In this document: one piece after another, positions 1 through 9,287 of the stretch
How the letters are laid out: every line of letters begins with the position of its first letter
Numbering within the stretch: the first letter of the stretch is position 1
Origin: Candidatus Zixiibacteriota bacterium
GTDB taxonomy: Bacteria; Zixibacteria; MSB-5A5; GN15; FEB-12
DNA: 64,000 bases
Assembly: GCA_022571985.1 (NCBI GenBank)
Contig: JACZWU010000001.1
Location: 529,501-593,500, forward strand
Direction: 5' to 3'
The notes under the pieces: generated by a model
The model's input: the letters and a program-made list of their open reading frames with translations, nothing else
Told to the model about the DNA's origin: nothing
Database searches by the model: none
Made by a program: the position numbers and the translations under genes

Positions 1-163
1 TGGCAGAGAATCCGGCAGACGCCGAAGTACCTGAAGAAATTACTTCAAACTTTCCCGGACATTCTTTTTCCAGCAAAACTCGCAATGCCCCTTCGGCCAT
101 TGGAGAACGGCAGGTATTGCCGGTGCAAACAAACATTATGACATATTTACCGTCTTTTTTCAT
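1..163 (-). CDS. Low-molecular-weight protein tyrosine phosphatase (3' end outside window)
   Basis: The reading frame starts with ATG at 163-161 and runs off the left edge, giving about 54 residues. Near the N-terminus it carries the phosphate-binding loop CTGNTCRS, the C-x4-x-C-R-S signature of low-molecular-weight phosphotyrosine phosphatases and arsenate reductases. The following SPMAEG is also typical of the family. The start codon overlaps the stop of the Sua5-like gene (ATGA), so the two are probably translationally coupled. In many bacteria this phosphatase lies directly beside Sua5/YrdC. Substrate cannot be told from the fragment: tyrosine-phosphorylated exopolysaccharide enzymes are the usual targets, and an arsenate reductase role is possible. 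Confidence 0.85.
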   Translation of the reverse strand, partial: MKKDGKYVIMFVCTGNTCRSPMAEGALRVLLEKECPGKFEVISSGTSASAGFSA

Positions 164-807
164 CTGATTGCCGCCAGAATATCTTTCTTGCTTATGGCTC
201 CCTCTCGGAGGAAGTTGATTTTATCATCAATAACTTCAACCACTGTTGAGGCTGGGTTGTTCAACCGTCCACCATCCAGATAAACCGCTATTTCACTGCC
301 AAATTCCTCTTTGATACTCATGGCCGATTCCTCGGACGGTGCACCCGAGAAATTCGCCGAAGTGGCAGTAACCGGAATTTCTATTTTGTCCAGAATCATC
401 TGAATTAAAAGGTTCGCTGACAGGCGAAATCCGGTTTTACCTTTCCTGGTAATCAGCTTCCCAAAGTCTTTTTTCGATCTGAGGACCAATGTCAGAGGAC
501 CGGGCAGAAATTTACCGGCGATTGCTTCAGACAGCGGACACATTTCTGCATAATCATTCAGCTGGCTGATTTTATTAATGAAAACTGACACCGGTTTATT
601 TTTGTCACGTCCCTTTAGTGCAAAAAGCTTTTCTAAAGCGGCCGAATTATCTGAGCTGGCCAGAATTCCGTACTGTGTTTCAGTTGGCGCCACCACTAAC
701 TCCCCGTTATTTAGTGCCTGGCAGGCTAAGTCCACAGCTTTAGGGTCCGGGGCGGATGATTCAATTTTCAGCAAGGGTGAGTCTGACATCATAGTAACTT
801 CAGTCAT
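160..807 (-). CDS. Sua5/YciO/YrdC family L-threonylcarbamoyladenylate synthase
   Basis: This enzyme makes threonylcarbamoyl-AMP from threonine, bicarbonate and ATP, the first step of the t6A modification of tRNAs that read ANN codons. The YrdC fold fills the protein: an early VAPTETQYG (family motif PTET-YG), then FALKGRDKNKPVSVFI, and SANFSGAPS in the second half (family SAN-SG). The reading frame extends further upstream, but I chose the ATG at 807-805 because AGAGG precedes it and it overlaps the SPOR gene stop by only 8 nt; an ATG at 792 is also possible. The protein is the short YrdC type without the extra Sua5 C-terminal domain. It sits in a tightly overlapping minus-strand operon. Confidence 0.88.
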   Translation of the reverse strand: MTEVTMMSDSPLLKIESSAPDPKAVDLACQALNNGELVVAPTETQYGILASSDNSAALEKLFALKGRDKNKPVSVFINKISQLNDYAEMCPLSEAIAGKFLPGPLTLVLRSKKDFGKLITRKGKTGFRLSANLLIQMILDKIEIPVTATSANFSGAPSEESAMSIKEEFGSEIAVYLDGGRLNNPASTVVEVIDDKINFLREGAISKKDILAAIR

Positions 808-1426
808 TTTCGGCCTCTGAAGATTCATCAAAGTCGAGCAAGCGCGTTTCATCATAAAGGGGTGCAATCTCTTTAACGGCAACACGAACCGTTACTACCC
901 AGGCAGTCTTATAGCCGGCCATTTTAGCTTTCCTTAAATATTGTTCGGCGCTTCTCCTGTCTGCAAACGAACCTACTCTTAACTTATAGTAAGGAACTTC
1001 GTAATCAAGATAGACCGGCTGATCAAAAACTTCCTCGGCAATTTGTTTTTCTCTACGGGCGTCGCCGAATAGTTCAGTAGCGCCTATCTGAATGCGGAAA
1101 GTCTGATTGTTAAGTCTGTCTATGCCCAAATTCAAAGGACGCTCTACAATTGCGGGTTTATCTGCGGTCAAAGTGATACTGTCGGCGTTGGCAGTATCCG
1201 CTGAGTTTGTTGAAAAAATCGGTGCTGTTTTGGGGTGAAGCCTGGGGATTATTTCTTTATCCTGAGGCAGGTCAAAAGGATTAAAACGCGCAGTTTGCTC
1301 TGTTGGTTCTGTTTCAATCTGACGCACTTCTTCAGCCGGACCGGCCTTGCCGGAGCAGCCCGCCGTAAAAACAACCACCAATAACACCACGGCAATTTCA
1401 CTAAAGAAGATTTTTGTTTTTTTCAT
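800..1426 (-). CDS. SPOR-domain lipoprotein
   Basis: The 208-residue product has a lipoprotein signal peptide: MKK, a hydrophobic run, then the lipobox FTAGC, so it should be lipid-anchored at the envelope. A long low-complexity linker follows. Residues about 108-188 form a SPOR repeat (FRIQIGA, then YKLRVGSFADRRSAEQYLRK and a final WVVTVRV strand), the domain that binds denuded peptidoglycan at division sites. The start lies inside the end of the upstream guanylyltransferase gene (26-nt overlap), and its stop overlaps the Sua5 start, so it is part of one operon. A role in cell-wall remodelling or septation is inferred from the domain only. Confidence 0.82.
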   Translation of the reverse strand: MKKTKIFFSEIAVVLLVVVFTAGCSGKAGPAEEVRQIETEPTEQTARFNPFDLPQDKEIIPRLHPKTAPIFSTNSADTANADSITLTADKPAIVERPLNLGIDRLNNQTFRIQIGATELFGDARREKQIAEEVFDQPVYLDYEVPYYKLRVGSFADRRSAEQYLRKAKMAGYKTAWVVTVRVAVKEIAPLYDETRLLDFDESSEAEND

Positions 1427-2486
1427 CCTGCTCTAACATTGAAAGAAGTTCTTTGATTTGATCTGTCTGGGTTTTATGAACCACCAATGTAACCTCATCG
1501 GTCCTGACCACAACCAAATCAGAGACACCCAGACAGGCTATCAGACCAGCTGTTGTATTATACATAGTGGTTTCGTAACTGCCCATGCTAATGGTGTTGC
1601 CTACTGCAATATTGTTGTCAGAGTCGTGCTCTTTGTAGCGGTCAAGAGAATTCCAGCTGCCGATGTCATCCCAGACAATATCTGCCTTTATTGACAGCAC
1701 ATTTTTAGCATTTTCTAAAACAGCCACATCAATAGAAATTGATACAGCTTCCTTGTATAATTTCTCTCGCGCCTTTTTTTCATCTTTTGTACCGATGGAG
1801 CGCTCATATTCTGTCAGCAGTTCAGACAAGTCCGGCTGACAGCCCTTGATCGCTTTCAATATTGATTTGGACGACCAGATAAACATGCCACTGTTCCAAA
1901 GATAGCCGCCGCTAAAATAATACTCGTGCGCCACCTCGGCTCTGGGCTTTTCAGTAAAGGCCAAAACTTCAAAAACAGACTTACTCTCCCCGTTCTTATA
2001 CATTTCACCCAGCCGAACGTAGCCGTAAGCTGTTTCGGGCCGGGTAGGCACTATTCCCATCGTAATCAGCTTGTCTTCTTTGGAGGCTATGTCTATTCCG
2101 GTCTGCAACAGCTCCCTGAGTCTTTCGGGCGGACGGATCAAATGGTCCGCTGACAGTACCACCAAAACTGAGTCAGCGTCTTCTTTTTGAAGATGTATTG
2201 CCGCCAGGCCAATCGCCAGACAGGTGTTACGCCCGGCAGGTTCACCAAGCACATGCTCTGGTCCTATGCCCTCGATTGAATTGACTATCAAGTCTGCCAT
2301 CGAATCCGATGTTACAATACGAAAGTTTTCTCTGGGGATAATTGGCAGCACCCGATCGATGGTTTCTTCCAGCATCATTTTGTCAGAAATAAGTCTTAAA
2401 AATTGCTTTGGTCGTTTGCTGGTAGAAAGCGGCCAGAACCTTTCTCCTTTACCGCCTGCCAGAACAACACCGTAAACTGAACTCAT
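1401..2486 (-). CDS. manC: Mannose-1-phosphate guanylyltransferase
   Basis: It transfers GMP from GTP to mannose-1-phosphate to make GDP-mannose, the donor for mannosylated or fucosylated envelope sugars. The N-terminus shows the nucleotidyltransferase signature GGKGERFWPLSTSKRPKQFL, followed by an LSADHLI block and later FTEKP and WNSGMFIW, all typical of ManC-type enzymes. At 361 residues it is the single-domain form, without the phosphomannose isomerase half of bifunctional ManC. The start follows a short spacer from the methyltransferase; the 3' end overlaps the SPOR lipoprotein start by 26 nt. No other GDP-sugar gene is in view. Confidence 0.9.
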   Translation of the reverse strand: MSSVYGVVLAGGKGERFWPLSTSKRPKQFLRLISDKMMLEETIDRVLPIIPRENFRIVTSDSMADLIVNSIEGIGPEHVLGEPAGRNTCLAIGLAAIHLQKEDADSVLVVLSADHLIRPPERLRELLQTGIDIASKEDKLITMGIVPTRPETAYGYVRLGEMYKNGESKSVFEVLAFTEKPRAEVAHEYYFSGGYLWNSGMFIWSSKSILKAIKGCQPDLSELLTEYERSIGTKDEKKAREKLYKEAVSISIDVAVLENAKNVLSIKADIVWDDIGSWNSLDRYKEHDSDNNIAVGNTISMGSYETTMYNTTAGLIACLGVSDLVVVRTDEVTLVVHKTQTDQIKELLSMLEQDEKNKNLL

Positions 2487-2558
2487 AAAATCTCCGTAAG
2501 TCCTTGTTATTCAGGGATAATAGCCGGGTTATAGCATACAGTCAAGAAAAAGACCAAT

Positions 2559-3380
2559 TTAATTGGCTTTTCTTAGCTCTACCAGAAAATGGCTGGCCAG
2601 AAATCTTGAGAATTTTGAGATGGACGCTGCTTCCAGATCCTGCTTCAAGCTCTGGCGCAAAATATCTTTTATTCCTTCCTGACTTTTGGTGGTTAACGAA
2701 TCAACACTATTGCTTAGTATATAATGCATGGCTGCATAATTTGGATTTGCCGACAAAACTTTAACTTTCATTCTCTGTTTTTCGCAAATCTTCTCTAACC
2801 AGTCGAGTCCGACCAGACTAACGAAATAGCCATTTCGCTGCTGCTCTTTCATAGGGTAGGAATTTTTGAGAAAAATACTGCCGGAATTGTTAATTACTGC
2901 CAGCATCTTACCTGTCGGTTTTAACAGACGGAAGGCTTCTAATATGGTTTTTCTGCGGACAGCAGCAGGCAAATGCTCCAGTAAGCCAAAACAGGTAACC
3001 ATGTCGAACAAATTGTCGTTAAAAGGCAGCTTATCGGCCGATGATTCGATAGTGATTATTTTTGAAGCTACCTTTCTCTTTCGAGCTTCAAAATTCAGAT
3101 GCTTAAGCATTGCTGCAGACAGGTCTACGCAGGTGACATTAGCTCCGAGTTTGGCCAGTGTCAGGCTGATTCTGCCTGTTCCGCAGCCGATATCCAGCGC
3201 TTTTTTGCCAACTAAACCAGGCGAAAGTGCCTTTTTGAGGCTTTCTCGTTCCCATTTGTCATAGGATTCATTTAGAATTTTAGGTGCATTATATGTCAAT
3301 ACAGCCGCCAGGGGATCAGTAGATTTAAGCCTTCTCGACCAAAACCCGGCAGCTGCTTCTTTACTGTACTTAGCCGACAA
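2559..3380 (-). CDS. Class I SAM-dependent methyltransferase
   Basis: The 273-residue protein has a Rossmann-type methyltransferase core. Motif I is ALDIGCGTGRISL near residue 64, the acidic end of strand 2 is CVDLSAAML, and motif IV is FDMVTCFGLLEHL. This arrangement resembles UbiE/Coq5 and glycopeptide methyltransferases, but the substrate cannot be inferred. It is the first gene of a minus-strand set with the GDP-mannose enzyme, so methylation of a sugar or lipid of the envelope is one possibility. It is divergent from the Rrf2/SUF operon across a spacer of about 220 bp. Confidence 0.78.
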   Translation of the reverse strand: MSAKYSKEAAAGFWSRRLKSTDPLAAVLTYNAPKILNESYDKWERESLKKALSPGLVGKKALDIGCGTGRISLTLAKLGANVTCVDLSAAMLKHLNFEARKRKVASKIITIESSADKLPFNDNLFDMVTCFGLLEHLPAAVRRKTILEAFRLLKPTGKMLAVINNSGSIFLKNSYPMKEQQRNGYFVSLVGLDWLEKICEKQRMKVKVLSANPNYAAMHYILSNSVDSLTTKSQEGIKDILRQSLKQDLEAASISKFSRFLASHFLVELRKAN

Positions 3381-3604
3381 TCCTTAACCCCTTACACCAA
3401 AGCCGCTTAGGCTCAAACAAGTAACCAACATAAGCTTAGCCTGATTATTATTAGTCTAATTTGATGAATTTAAGTGCTTTTCTTCACAAAGTACAGGAAC
3501 TTTGATTAATCACGATATGTTTAAAGATTATACTTTACAAGAAAGTGTTGTTTTTTTATATTTTATGAGAATGATGAAAGAAAAAGATATTTGAGAACCA
3601 AGTT
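3381..3604. promoter_or_regulatory. Divergent intergenic region upstream of the SUF operon
   Basis: This AT-rich spacer separates the divergent methyltransferase and Rrf2 genes and must hold both promoters. On the plus strand TTAATC (3506-3511) and TATACT (3529-3534) lie 17 nt apart and could be the -35 and -10 of the Rrf2/suf promoter. Rrf2 regulators normally bind their own promoter, so an operator should be here, but I cannot point to a convincing dyad. Confidence 0.35.
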
Positions 3605-4114
3605 ATGAGAATTACTGCTCTGGATGAATATGGACTGCGCTGCCTTTTGGCAATAGCCGTCAAGGGACCTGGGGCTCAGCTTTCCATTCCGGAAATAGCG
3701 GAGTTGGAAGGCATATCAGAGTCTTATGTAGGTAAGCTATTGTCACTACTAAAGAAGGGCAAGCTGATTAGCGCTGTGCGTGGCCGAGCGGGGGGCTTCA
3801 GCCTCGCCCGCTTTCCAGAAGATATCACATTGCTTGAGGCGGTAACCACACTTGGCGGCCCGTTGCTGGACACCGATCACTGCAACCGTTATACTGGCCT
3901 TCTGGAAAAGTGTGTGCATTTTGAATGTTGTTCGGTTCGATATATACTTGGTGGCCTGGCTGAGTCAGTTGCTGAGTTTTTGTCACAGACAACCCTGAAG
4001 GACATAATCGAAGCTGATGACTTAAACAATAAAGATTGGCAGGAAGGTATTTCCAGAACCAACAATTTGCTGCCTGAGAAAAAACGTGCAAAACAAACTG
4101 TATTTAAAATATAA
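3605..4114 (+). CDS. Rrf2-family Fe-S-sensing transcriptional regulator of the SUF operon
   Basis: The 169-residue protein starts MRITALDEYGLRCLLAIA, the standard opening of Rrf2 winged-helix regulators such as IscR, SufR and NsrR. The recognition helix falls in ISESYVGKLLSLLKKGKLI, and a wing RGRAGGFSLAR follows. A cysteine cluster (C93, C103, C108, C109) lies where IscR and relatives bind an iron-sulfur cluster, so it likely senses Fe-S status. It is the first gene before sufC on the same strand, with a gap of about 33 nt to the chosen sufC start. By analogy it would repress the suf operon when holding a cluster. The C-terminal tail after residue 140 is basic and not family-typical. Confidence 0.87.
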   Translation: MRITALDEYGLRCLLAIAVKGPGAQLSIPEIAELEGISESYVGKLLSLLKKGKLISAVRGRAGGFSLARFPEDITLLEAVTTLGGPLLDTDHCNRYTGLLEKCVHFECCSVRYILGGLAESVAEFLSQTTLKDIIEADDLNNKDWQEGISRTNNLLPEKKRAKQTVFKI

Positions 4115-4147
4115 GCATCTTTGATAGCTGAAAGGAACTATTCAGGA

Positions 4148-4918
4148 ATGACCGAAAGAAAACCGCTATTTGAATTTAAGAATGTCCATGTAAAAGTGGA
4201 TGAGACCGAAGTTGTCAACGGGGTCTCTCTAAAAATATATCCCGGCGAAACCCATGCAATAATGGGACCAAACGGTTCCGGGAAATCATCGCTGGCAAAT
4301 GCGCTAATGGGCAACCCCAGCTATACCATTACCAAGGGCGAAGTATACCTTGACGGCGAAAACATGCTTGAGATGGAACCGGACAAACGCTCTTTAGCTG
4401 GATTGTTCCTGGCCTTTCAGTATCCCCTGCCAATACCGGGTGTGACCGTGGCCAACTTCCTGCGCTCGGCAGTTAAAGCCCGCCGCGCCAAAGATGACGA
4501 CATGTCCGATTTTAGAAAAACACTCAAAGCCGAGATGGATGGACTGTCGATTGACCATCCTTTTGCCGCTCGTTATTTAAACGACGGCTTCTCCGGCGGT
4601 GAAAAGAAACGAATTGAAATCCTGCAGCTGGCCATGCTGAAACCAAAAATGGCGCTGCTTGATGAAACCGATTCCGGTCTTGATATTGATGCTCTCAAGA
4701 TTGTGGCCCAGGGTATTAACCGTTTCCACTCGGACAAAAACGGCATACTTTTGATAACTCACTATCAGCGGATGCTGAACTATGTTAAGCCGGATTTTGT
4801 ACACGTTATGATGCGCGGCAAGTTTGTTAAAGAAGGCGGCCCGGGTCTGGCGATGGAACTTGAAGAAAAAGGCTACGAATGGGTTGAACAAGAAACAGCC
4901 CAGAAAGTCGAGGTTTAA
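4148..4918 (+). CDS. sufC: Fe-S cluster assembly ATPase SufC
   Basis: SufC is the ABC-type ATPase that drives conformational change of the SufBCD scaffold during Fe-S cluster assembly in the cytoplasm. Walker A is MGPNGSGKSS, the ABC signature is FSGGEKKR, and Walker B is ALLDETDSGLDID; FLAFQYPLPIPGV is a SufC-type Q-loop region. The open frame could begin at a TTG at 4121, but the ATG at 4148 is preceded by CAGGA and gives 256 residues, the usual SufC length. It is followed after 3 nt by sufB. Confidence 0.95.
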   Translation: MTERKPLFEFKNVHVKVDETEVVNGVSLKIYPGETHAIMGPNGSGKSSLANALMGNPSYTITKGEVYLDGENMLEMEPDKRSLAGLFLAFQYPLPIPGVTVANFLRSAVKARRAKDDDMSDFRKTLKAEMDGLSIDHPFAARYLNDGFSGGEKKRIEILQLAMLKPKMALLDETDSGLDIDALKIVAQGINRFHSDKNGILLITHYQRMLNYVKPDFVHVMMRGKFVKEGGPGLAMELEEKGYEWVEQETAQKVEV

Positions 4919-4921
4919 ATA

Positions 4922-6355
4922 ATGTCCGAACAAGTAAGAACCCAAAATGAAGAACTGAACCTTATCGGTCAGGATTATGAATCCCGTTATGGATTCCATG
5001 ACCCGGTAGAGTATTTCCATAAGGGCGCCAAAGGTATTAATCACGAAGTTGTCGAGATGATTTCTAAAATGAAGAAAGAACCTCGCTGGATGACCGAACG
5101 CCGTCACGAGGCGCTTGACATCTTTTTCGAAAAACCAATGCCGCGCTGGGGCAACACCAAATTATTGAATGAAATTGATTTCGATAATATCTACTACTAC
5201 ATGAAACCGATTGAAGATCAGAAAGACAACTGGGACGATGTCCCCGAATATATTAAGAAAACTTTCGACAGACTTGGAATTCCCGAAGCTGAGAAGAAAT
5301 TCCTGGGAGGCGTCTCGGCACAGTATGAATCTGAAGTAGTCTACCATTCTTTGCAGAAAGATCTCGAAGATATGGGTGTAATCTTTCTGGATATGGACTC
5401 CGGCTTAAGAGAATACGAGGATATTGTCAAACAATATTTTGGTACAATAATTCCGTCCAACGATAACAAGTTTGCCGCTCTAAATTCGGCTGTCTGGTCG
5501 GGAGGCACTTTCATCTATATACCACCCGGACTTGATGTCAAAGCTCCTCTTCAGGCATACTTTCGTATAAATGCAGAAAATATGGGACAGTTCGAGAGAA
5601 CACTAATCATAGTCGACAAAGGCTCACGAGTACACTACATAGAGGGTTGCACCGCGCCTGTTTATTCAACCAACTCGCTCCACACAGCAGTTGTCGAAAT
5701 GATCGCCCTGGAAGATTCATACATACGTTACACTACTATTCAAAACTGGTCGCGTAATATTTATAACCTCGTCACCAAACGTGCCAACGTCTACAAGAAT
5801 GCAACGGTAGAGTGGGTCGACGGCAACCTTGGCTCGCGTCTGACCATGAAATACCCCTGCATTCAGCTTTTGGGAGAAGGCGCCAAAGGAGAGATTCTTT
5901 CGGTCGCATTTGCCGGAATTGACCAGCATCAGGATGCCGGCGCCAAAGTCATTCATTTTGCATCGAATACATCCTCAAGGATTACATCAAAATCCATTTC
6001 GAAAGATAATGGACGCGCTTCGTACCGGGGCTTGGTCAAAGTCCACAAAAATGCTAAGAACTGCAAAGTATCAGTTGAATGCGATGCTCTGTTGATTGGC
6101 GAAGATGCCCGCTCGGACACCTACCCGACTATGGAAATCGACAATGACCAGGTAAAGATTGAGCATGAAGCCAGAGTCTCCAAAGTAGCGGAAGAGCAGT
6201 TGTTCTATCTGACCAGCCGGGGGCTTTCTGAAGACGAAGCCAGACTGCTGATTGTCAATGGCTTCATGGAGCCATTCACCAAAGAACTGCCAATGGAATA
6301 CGCCGTGGAACTCAACCGGCTAATTGAACTTGAGATGGAAGGATCCATAGGATAA
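4922..6355 (+). CDS. sufB: Fe-S cluster scaffold subunit SufB
   Basis: SufB is the main scaffold of the SufBC2D complex, on which nascent Fe-S clusters form. The 477-residue product has the family blocks [28 protein letters not shown] and HAAVV-like [10 protein letters not shown], a long beta-helix core, and the conserved [18 protein letters not shown] with the cysteine equivalent to the essential SufB cysteine. The C-terminus [21 protein letters not shown] is diagnostic of the SufB/SufD superfamily. It is close-packed between sufC and sufD. Confidence 0.96.
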   Translation: MSEQVRTQNEELNLIGQDYESRYGFHDPVEYFHKGAKGINHEVVEMISKMKKEPRWMTERRHEALDIFFEKPMPRWGNTKLLNEIDFDNIYYYMKPIEDQKDNWDDVPEYIKKTFDRLGIPEAEKKFLGGVSAQYESEVVYHSLQKDLEDMGVIFLDMDSGLREYEDIVKQYFGTIIPSNDNKFAALNSAVWSGGTFIYIPPGLDVKAPLQAYFRINAENMGQFERTLIIVDKGSRVHYIEGCTAPVYSTNSLHTAVVEMIALEDSYIRYTTIQNWSRNIYNLVTKRANVYKNATVEWVDGNLGSRLTMKYPCIQLLGEGAKGEILSVAFAGIDQHQDAGAKVIHFASNTSSRITSKSISKDNGRASYRGLVKVHKNAKNCKVSVECDALLIGEDARSDTYPTMEIDNDQVKIEHEARVSKVAEEQLFYLTSRGLSEDEARLLIVNGFMEPFTKELPMEYAVELNRLIELEMEGSIG

Positions 6356-6357
6356 CT

Positions 6358-7692
6358 ATGAGTGTAGAGCAACTGAAAGACAAATCCGAAACGGATTACA
6401 ACATCGAAGAACTTGCAGAGGAGCTGACCAACGGTCCCGACTGGCTGACAGACCAGCGCCGTAATTCGCAGAAAGTTTTTAACGATACGCCTGTGCCCCG
6501 CCGGGGATTGCACCTCTGGCGATATACCGACCCCTACCAGTTTCTGTTTAACCGGGAAAAAATGACAGAGACAGAAGTCAGTGCCAATCACGCCAGCGTT
6601 GAAAAAACAGCCGTTAGTCAGTTCAAGGAAAATAATACTTCCTGCCTGGCCATAGATTTAAGCGGCCGTGAAATCAAGATTTCTGGCGCTGAGAATTTCC
6701 AAAAAGATGGTCTGGTAGTGTCCTCCCTTAGCCGGGCAGTAACATCGCACCCGGAATTGGTGGAAAAGTACCTCTACCAGCTGGTTGGTAACAAGACCGG
6801 TAAATTCGAGGCAATGAACGGCGCTCTATGGCATGATGGAGTCTTTATATATCTCCCGGACGGCAAACAGCTGGAAAAACCGCTGCACATCCTTCACGAT
6901 GCCGGCAGAGAAAATTCATCTTCGTTTCCTCGTGTCTTAATAGTAGTCGGAAAAAACTCCGAGCTGACTGTCATAGATGAATATTCAGGAGGCAGTACAG
7001 ATTCAGAAAAAGGGATCAGTTATTCCAACGGCGTAGTTGAGATTTTTGGTGAGCAGGATAGCCGCACCCGCTATGTATTCTTGCAAAGGCAGGCCTCGGC
7101 GATAAAATCGTACTACACCTACCGCTCCCAAATTGAACGGGGTGCCAGCATGCTGACTATTGCGCTATCTTTTGGCGGTGCCTTGACGAAGCAGAATTTT
7201 GGCATAACGCTTAACGGTCCCGGCGCAGAAAGCACTATCTACGGACTTTTGTTTGGGACAGACCGCCAGCATTTCGACAATCATACAATCCACCAGCATT
7301 CAGCGGGTCAGACCAGATCGGACATTAAATTCAAAGTTGTCTTGAGAGACAAGTCAGTTTCGGCTTACACCGGGCTTATCAGGATAGAACACGATGCCAA
7401 GACTTGCGAGGCCTATCAGGAAAATAGAAACCTGCTTTTGAATAAGGGAACTCGTGCCGAAACAATACCGGAGCTTGAGATTCTAAATGAAGACGTTTCC
7501 TGTTCACACGGAGCGACAATCGGACCAATAGATCCTGATATGGTCTTTTATCTGACATCAAGAGGACTCAGTAAATCAGAAGCTGTCCGCACTATTGTCA
7601 GCGGCTTTGTAGCTGACATATTGAAACTTCTGCCCGACGACCTCAAACAGCGCATTTCTGGTTTCGTAGAACAGCGGCTTGAAAATATATAG
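6358..7692 (+). CDS. sufD: Fe-S cluster assembly protein SufD
   Basis: SufD is the paralogous partner of SufB in the SufBC2D scaffold and is needed for iron acquisition by the complex. The 444-residue protein has the N-terminal helical segment (DWLTDQRRNSQKVF), a beta-helix core, and the C-terminal [21 protein letters not shown]. In place of the SufB cysteine region it has AYQENRNLLLNKGTRAETIP, which fits SufD. An H in the SCSHGATIGPID block is also family-typical. It starts 3 nt after the sufB stop. Confidence 0.94.
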   Translation: MSVEQLKDKSETDYNIEELAEELTNGPDWLTDQRRNSQKVFNDTPVPRRGLHLWRYTDPYQFLFNREKMTETEVSANHASVEKTAVSQFKENNTSCLAIDLSGREIKISGAENFQKDGLVVSSLSRAVTSHPELVEKYLYQLVGNKTGKFEAMNGALWHDGVFIYLPDGKQLEKPLHILHDAGRENSSSFPRVLIVVGKNSELTVIDEYSGGSTDSEKGISYSNGVVEIFGEQDSRTRYVFLQRQASAIKSYYTYRSQIERGASMLTIALSFGGALTKQNFGITLNGPGAESTIYGLLFGTDRQHFDNHTIHQHSAGQTRSDIKFKVVLRDKSVSAYTGLIRIEHDAKTCEAYQENRNLLLNKGTRAETIPELEILNEDVSCSHGATIGPIDPDMVFYLTSRGLSKSEAVRTIVSGFVADILKLLPDDLKQRISGFVEQRLENI

Positions 7693-7697
7693 GTTTG

Positions 7698-8009
7698 ATG
7701 GCGGAGTTTAAGAAAGTCGCCCGGACAGATGATATCCCCGTCGGTAAAGTCAGAGGTTTCGAAATTGGTCCTGACAGAATTGTCATCTGCAACACCGGCC
7801 AGGGATTTTATGCCATGATTGATGAATGCTCACACGAGTCACTCCCACTTTCAAAAGGCAGATTAAAAGGCAACGTACTTACCTGCCCGCATCACGGCGC
7901 CAGATTTGACGTTACCACCGGAGAAGTGACACATCCGCCTGCCATCGTTGAGATTGATACTTATGAAGTTAAAATAGAAAACGGCGAACTTTTTGTGAAA
8001 CTGGATTAA
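7698..8009 (+). CDS. Rieske [2Fe-2S] ferredoxin-like protein in the SUF operon
   Basis: The 103-residue soluble protein binds a Rieske cluster: C44-S-H46 and C63-P-H-H66 give the C-x-H and C-x2-H ligand pairs. It resembles the small ferredoxins of dioxygenases and NirD. The frame is open from a TTG at 7695, but the adjacent ATG at 7698 is the better start. Position between sufD and sufS, with 1- to 6-nt spacings, suggests a role as electron donor in cluster assembly or as a client checked in cis. No transmembrane segment is present, so it is not a bc1-type Rieske protein. Confidence 0.88.
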   Translation: MAEFKKVARTDDIPVGKVRGFEIGPDRIVICNTGQGFYAMIDECSHESLPLSKGRLKGNVLTCPHHGARFDVTTGEVTHPPAIVEIDTYEVKIENGELFVKLD

Positions 8010-8010
8010 T

Positions 8011-9285
8011 ATGCACACCAGACCTGAAGATATTGTTATAACGTCAGATAATTCATCAAGATTATGCGCCCGCACAATCAAAGCCGACTTCCCTGTTTTG
8101 TCTCAGGATATAAACGGTCACAAACTGGTTTATCTCGATAACGCTGCCAGTTCCCAGAAACCACAATCTGTTATAGACGAACTTTCCCGGTTTTACTCAG
8201 AAGATAACGCCAATATCCATCGCGGCCTGCACACTCTGGCCGAGCGCTCCACCAACGCCTATGAGAGCACGCGCAAACGGGTGGCAAAGTTTATCGGCTG
8301 CCAGAACCCCGATGAAGTCATCTTAAACAGCGGCACAACGGCTGGCATTAATTTGATTGCCTATAGCTGGGGTGAGGAACATATTAACGAAGGTGATGAA
8401 ATTGTCATCACCGAAATGGAGCACCACGCCAATCTGATACCCTGGGTAATTCTGGCAAAACGTAAAAAAGCTGTTCTAAAAAGAATCCCGATAACCTCAG
8501 ACGGCCGGCTTAACCTTGACGACATTGAAAACATAATTACTGACAGAACTAAAATCTTAGCGCTCTCTCATATGTCCAACGTGCTGGGAACTATCAACCC
8601 GGTTACAGAGATCGCAGAAATCGCGCATAAACATGGTGCAATAGTAGTTGCTGATGGCGCGCAGGCCGTGCCGCATATGCCGGTCGATGTCAGCACTCTT
8701 GGGGTAGACTTCTATACCTTTTCAGCCCACAAGATGCTCGGCCCTACCGGAGTCGGTGTGCTCTGGGGTAAGAAAGAATTGCTTGATAAAATGCAGCCAT
8801 TTATGACCGGCGGTGAAATGATTCGCGAAGTTCATTTTGATAAAGTAACCTGGGCGGAAATCCCCCACAGGTTTGAACCCGGCACACCCAATATCGCCGG
8901 TGTGGTTGGCTTCGCAGCGGCTATTGATTACTTAGAAAATATTGGCATGGACAAAATTCGGCAGCACGAAATCGAAATCACCAGATATGCCTTAGAGAAA
9001 CTTAGTAAAATAGATAAGCTCGACATCCAGGGGCCAACAGAACCAGACATCCGAGGCGCAGCAATTTCCTTTACCGACCACAACGTCCACCCCCATGACA
9101 TCAGTACGTTTTTGGACTCCAAAGGCATAGCTATCCGTGCCGGTCATCATTGCGCCCAGCCGCTACTCAGAATTTTAGGAAAGGTTGCCACAGCCCGGGC
9201 TTCGTTTTATATTTATAACGACGAGGCCGATGTTGATGCGCTCGTACAAGCGATTATTGAAATGAAAAAATATTTTGGAGTATAG
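8011..9285 (+). CDS. sufS: Cysteine desulfurase SufS
   Basis: This PLP enzyme removes sulfur from L-cysteine as a persulfide and passes it to SufU. PLP-binding lysine is K241 in FSAHKMLGPTGVG; the catalytic cysteine is C381 in RAGHHCAQP. VYLDNAASSQKP and ANIHRGLHTLAERST mark the group II (SufS/CsdA) type. The chosen ATG lies 1 nt after the Rieske stop; it gives 424 residues, about 15 more than usual at the N-terminus, so an internal start is possible. Confidence 0.95.
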   Translation: MHTRPEDIVITSDNSSRLCARTIKADFPVLSQDINGHKLVYLDNAASSQKPQSVIDELSRFYSEDNANIHRGLHTLAERSTNAYESTRKRVAKFIGCQNPDEVILNSGTTAGINLIAYSWGEEHINEGDEIVITEMEHHANLIPWVILAKRKKAVLKRIPITSDGRLNLDDIENIITDRTKILALSHMSNVLGTINPVTEIAEIAHKHGAIVVADGAQAVPHMPVDVSTLGVDFYTFSAHKMLGPTGVGVLWGKKELLDKMQPFMTGGEMIREVHFDKVTWAEIPHRFEPGTPNIAGVVGFAAAIDYLENIGMDKIRQHEIEITRYALEKLSKIDKLDIQGPTEPDIRGAAISFTDHNVHPHDISTFLDSKGIAIRAGHHCAQPLLRILGKVATARASFYIYNDEADVDALVQAIIEMKKYFGV

Positions 9286-9287
9286 CC

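Noticed and set aside
578-820. Plus-strand frame inside the Sua5 gene
   Set aside because: It is the reverse shadow of a well-supported YrdC-family gene; the same holds for most short frames opposite real genes in this window.
3390-3604. tRNA or small RNA upstream of the Rrf2 gene
   Set aside because: No cloverleaf or stable stem was found; the region is AT-rich promoter-like DNA.
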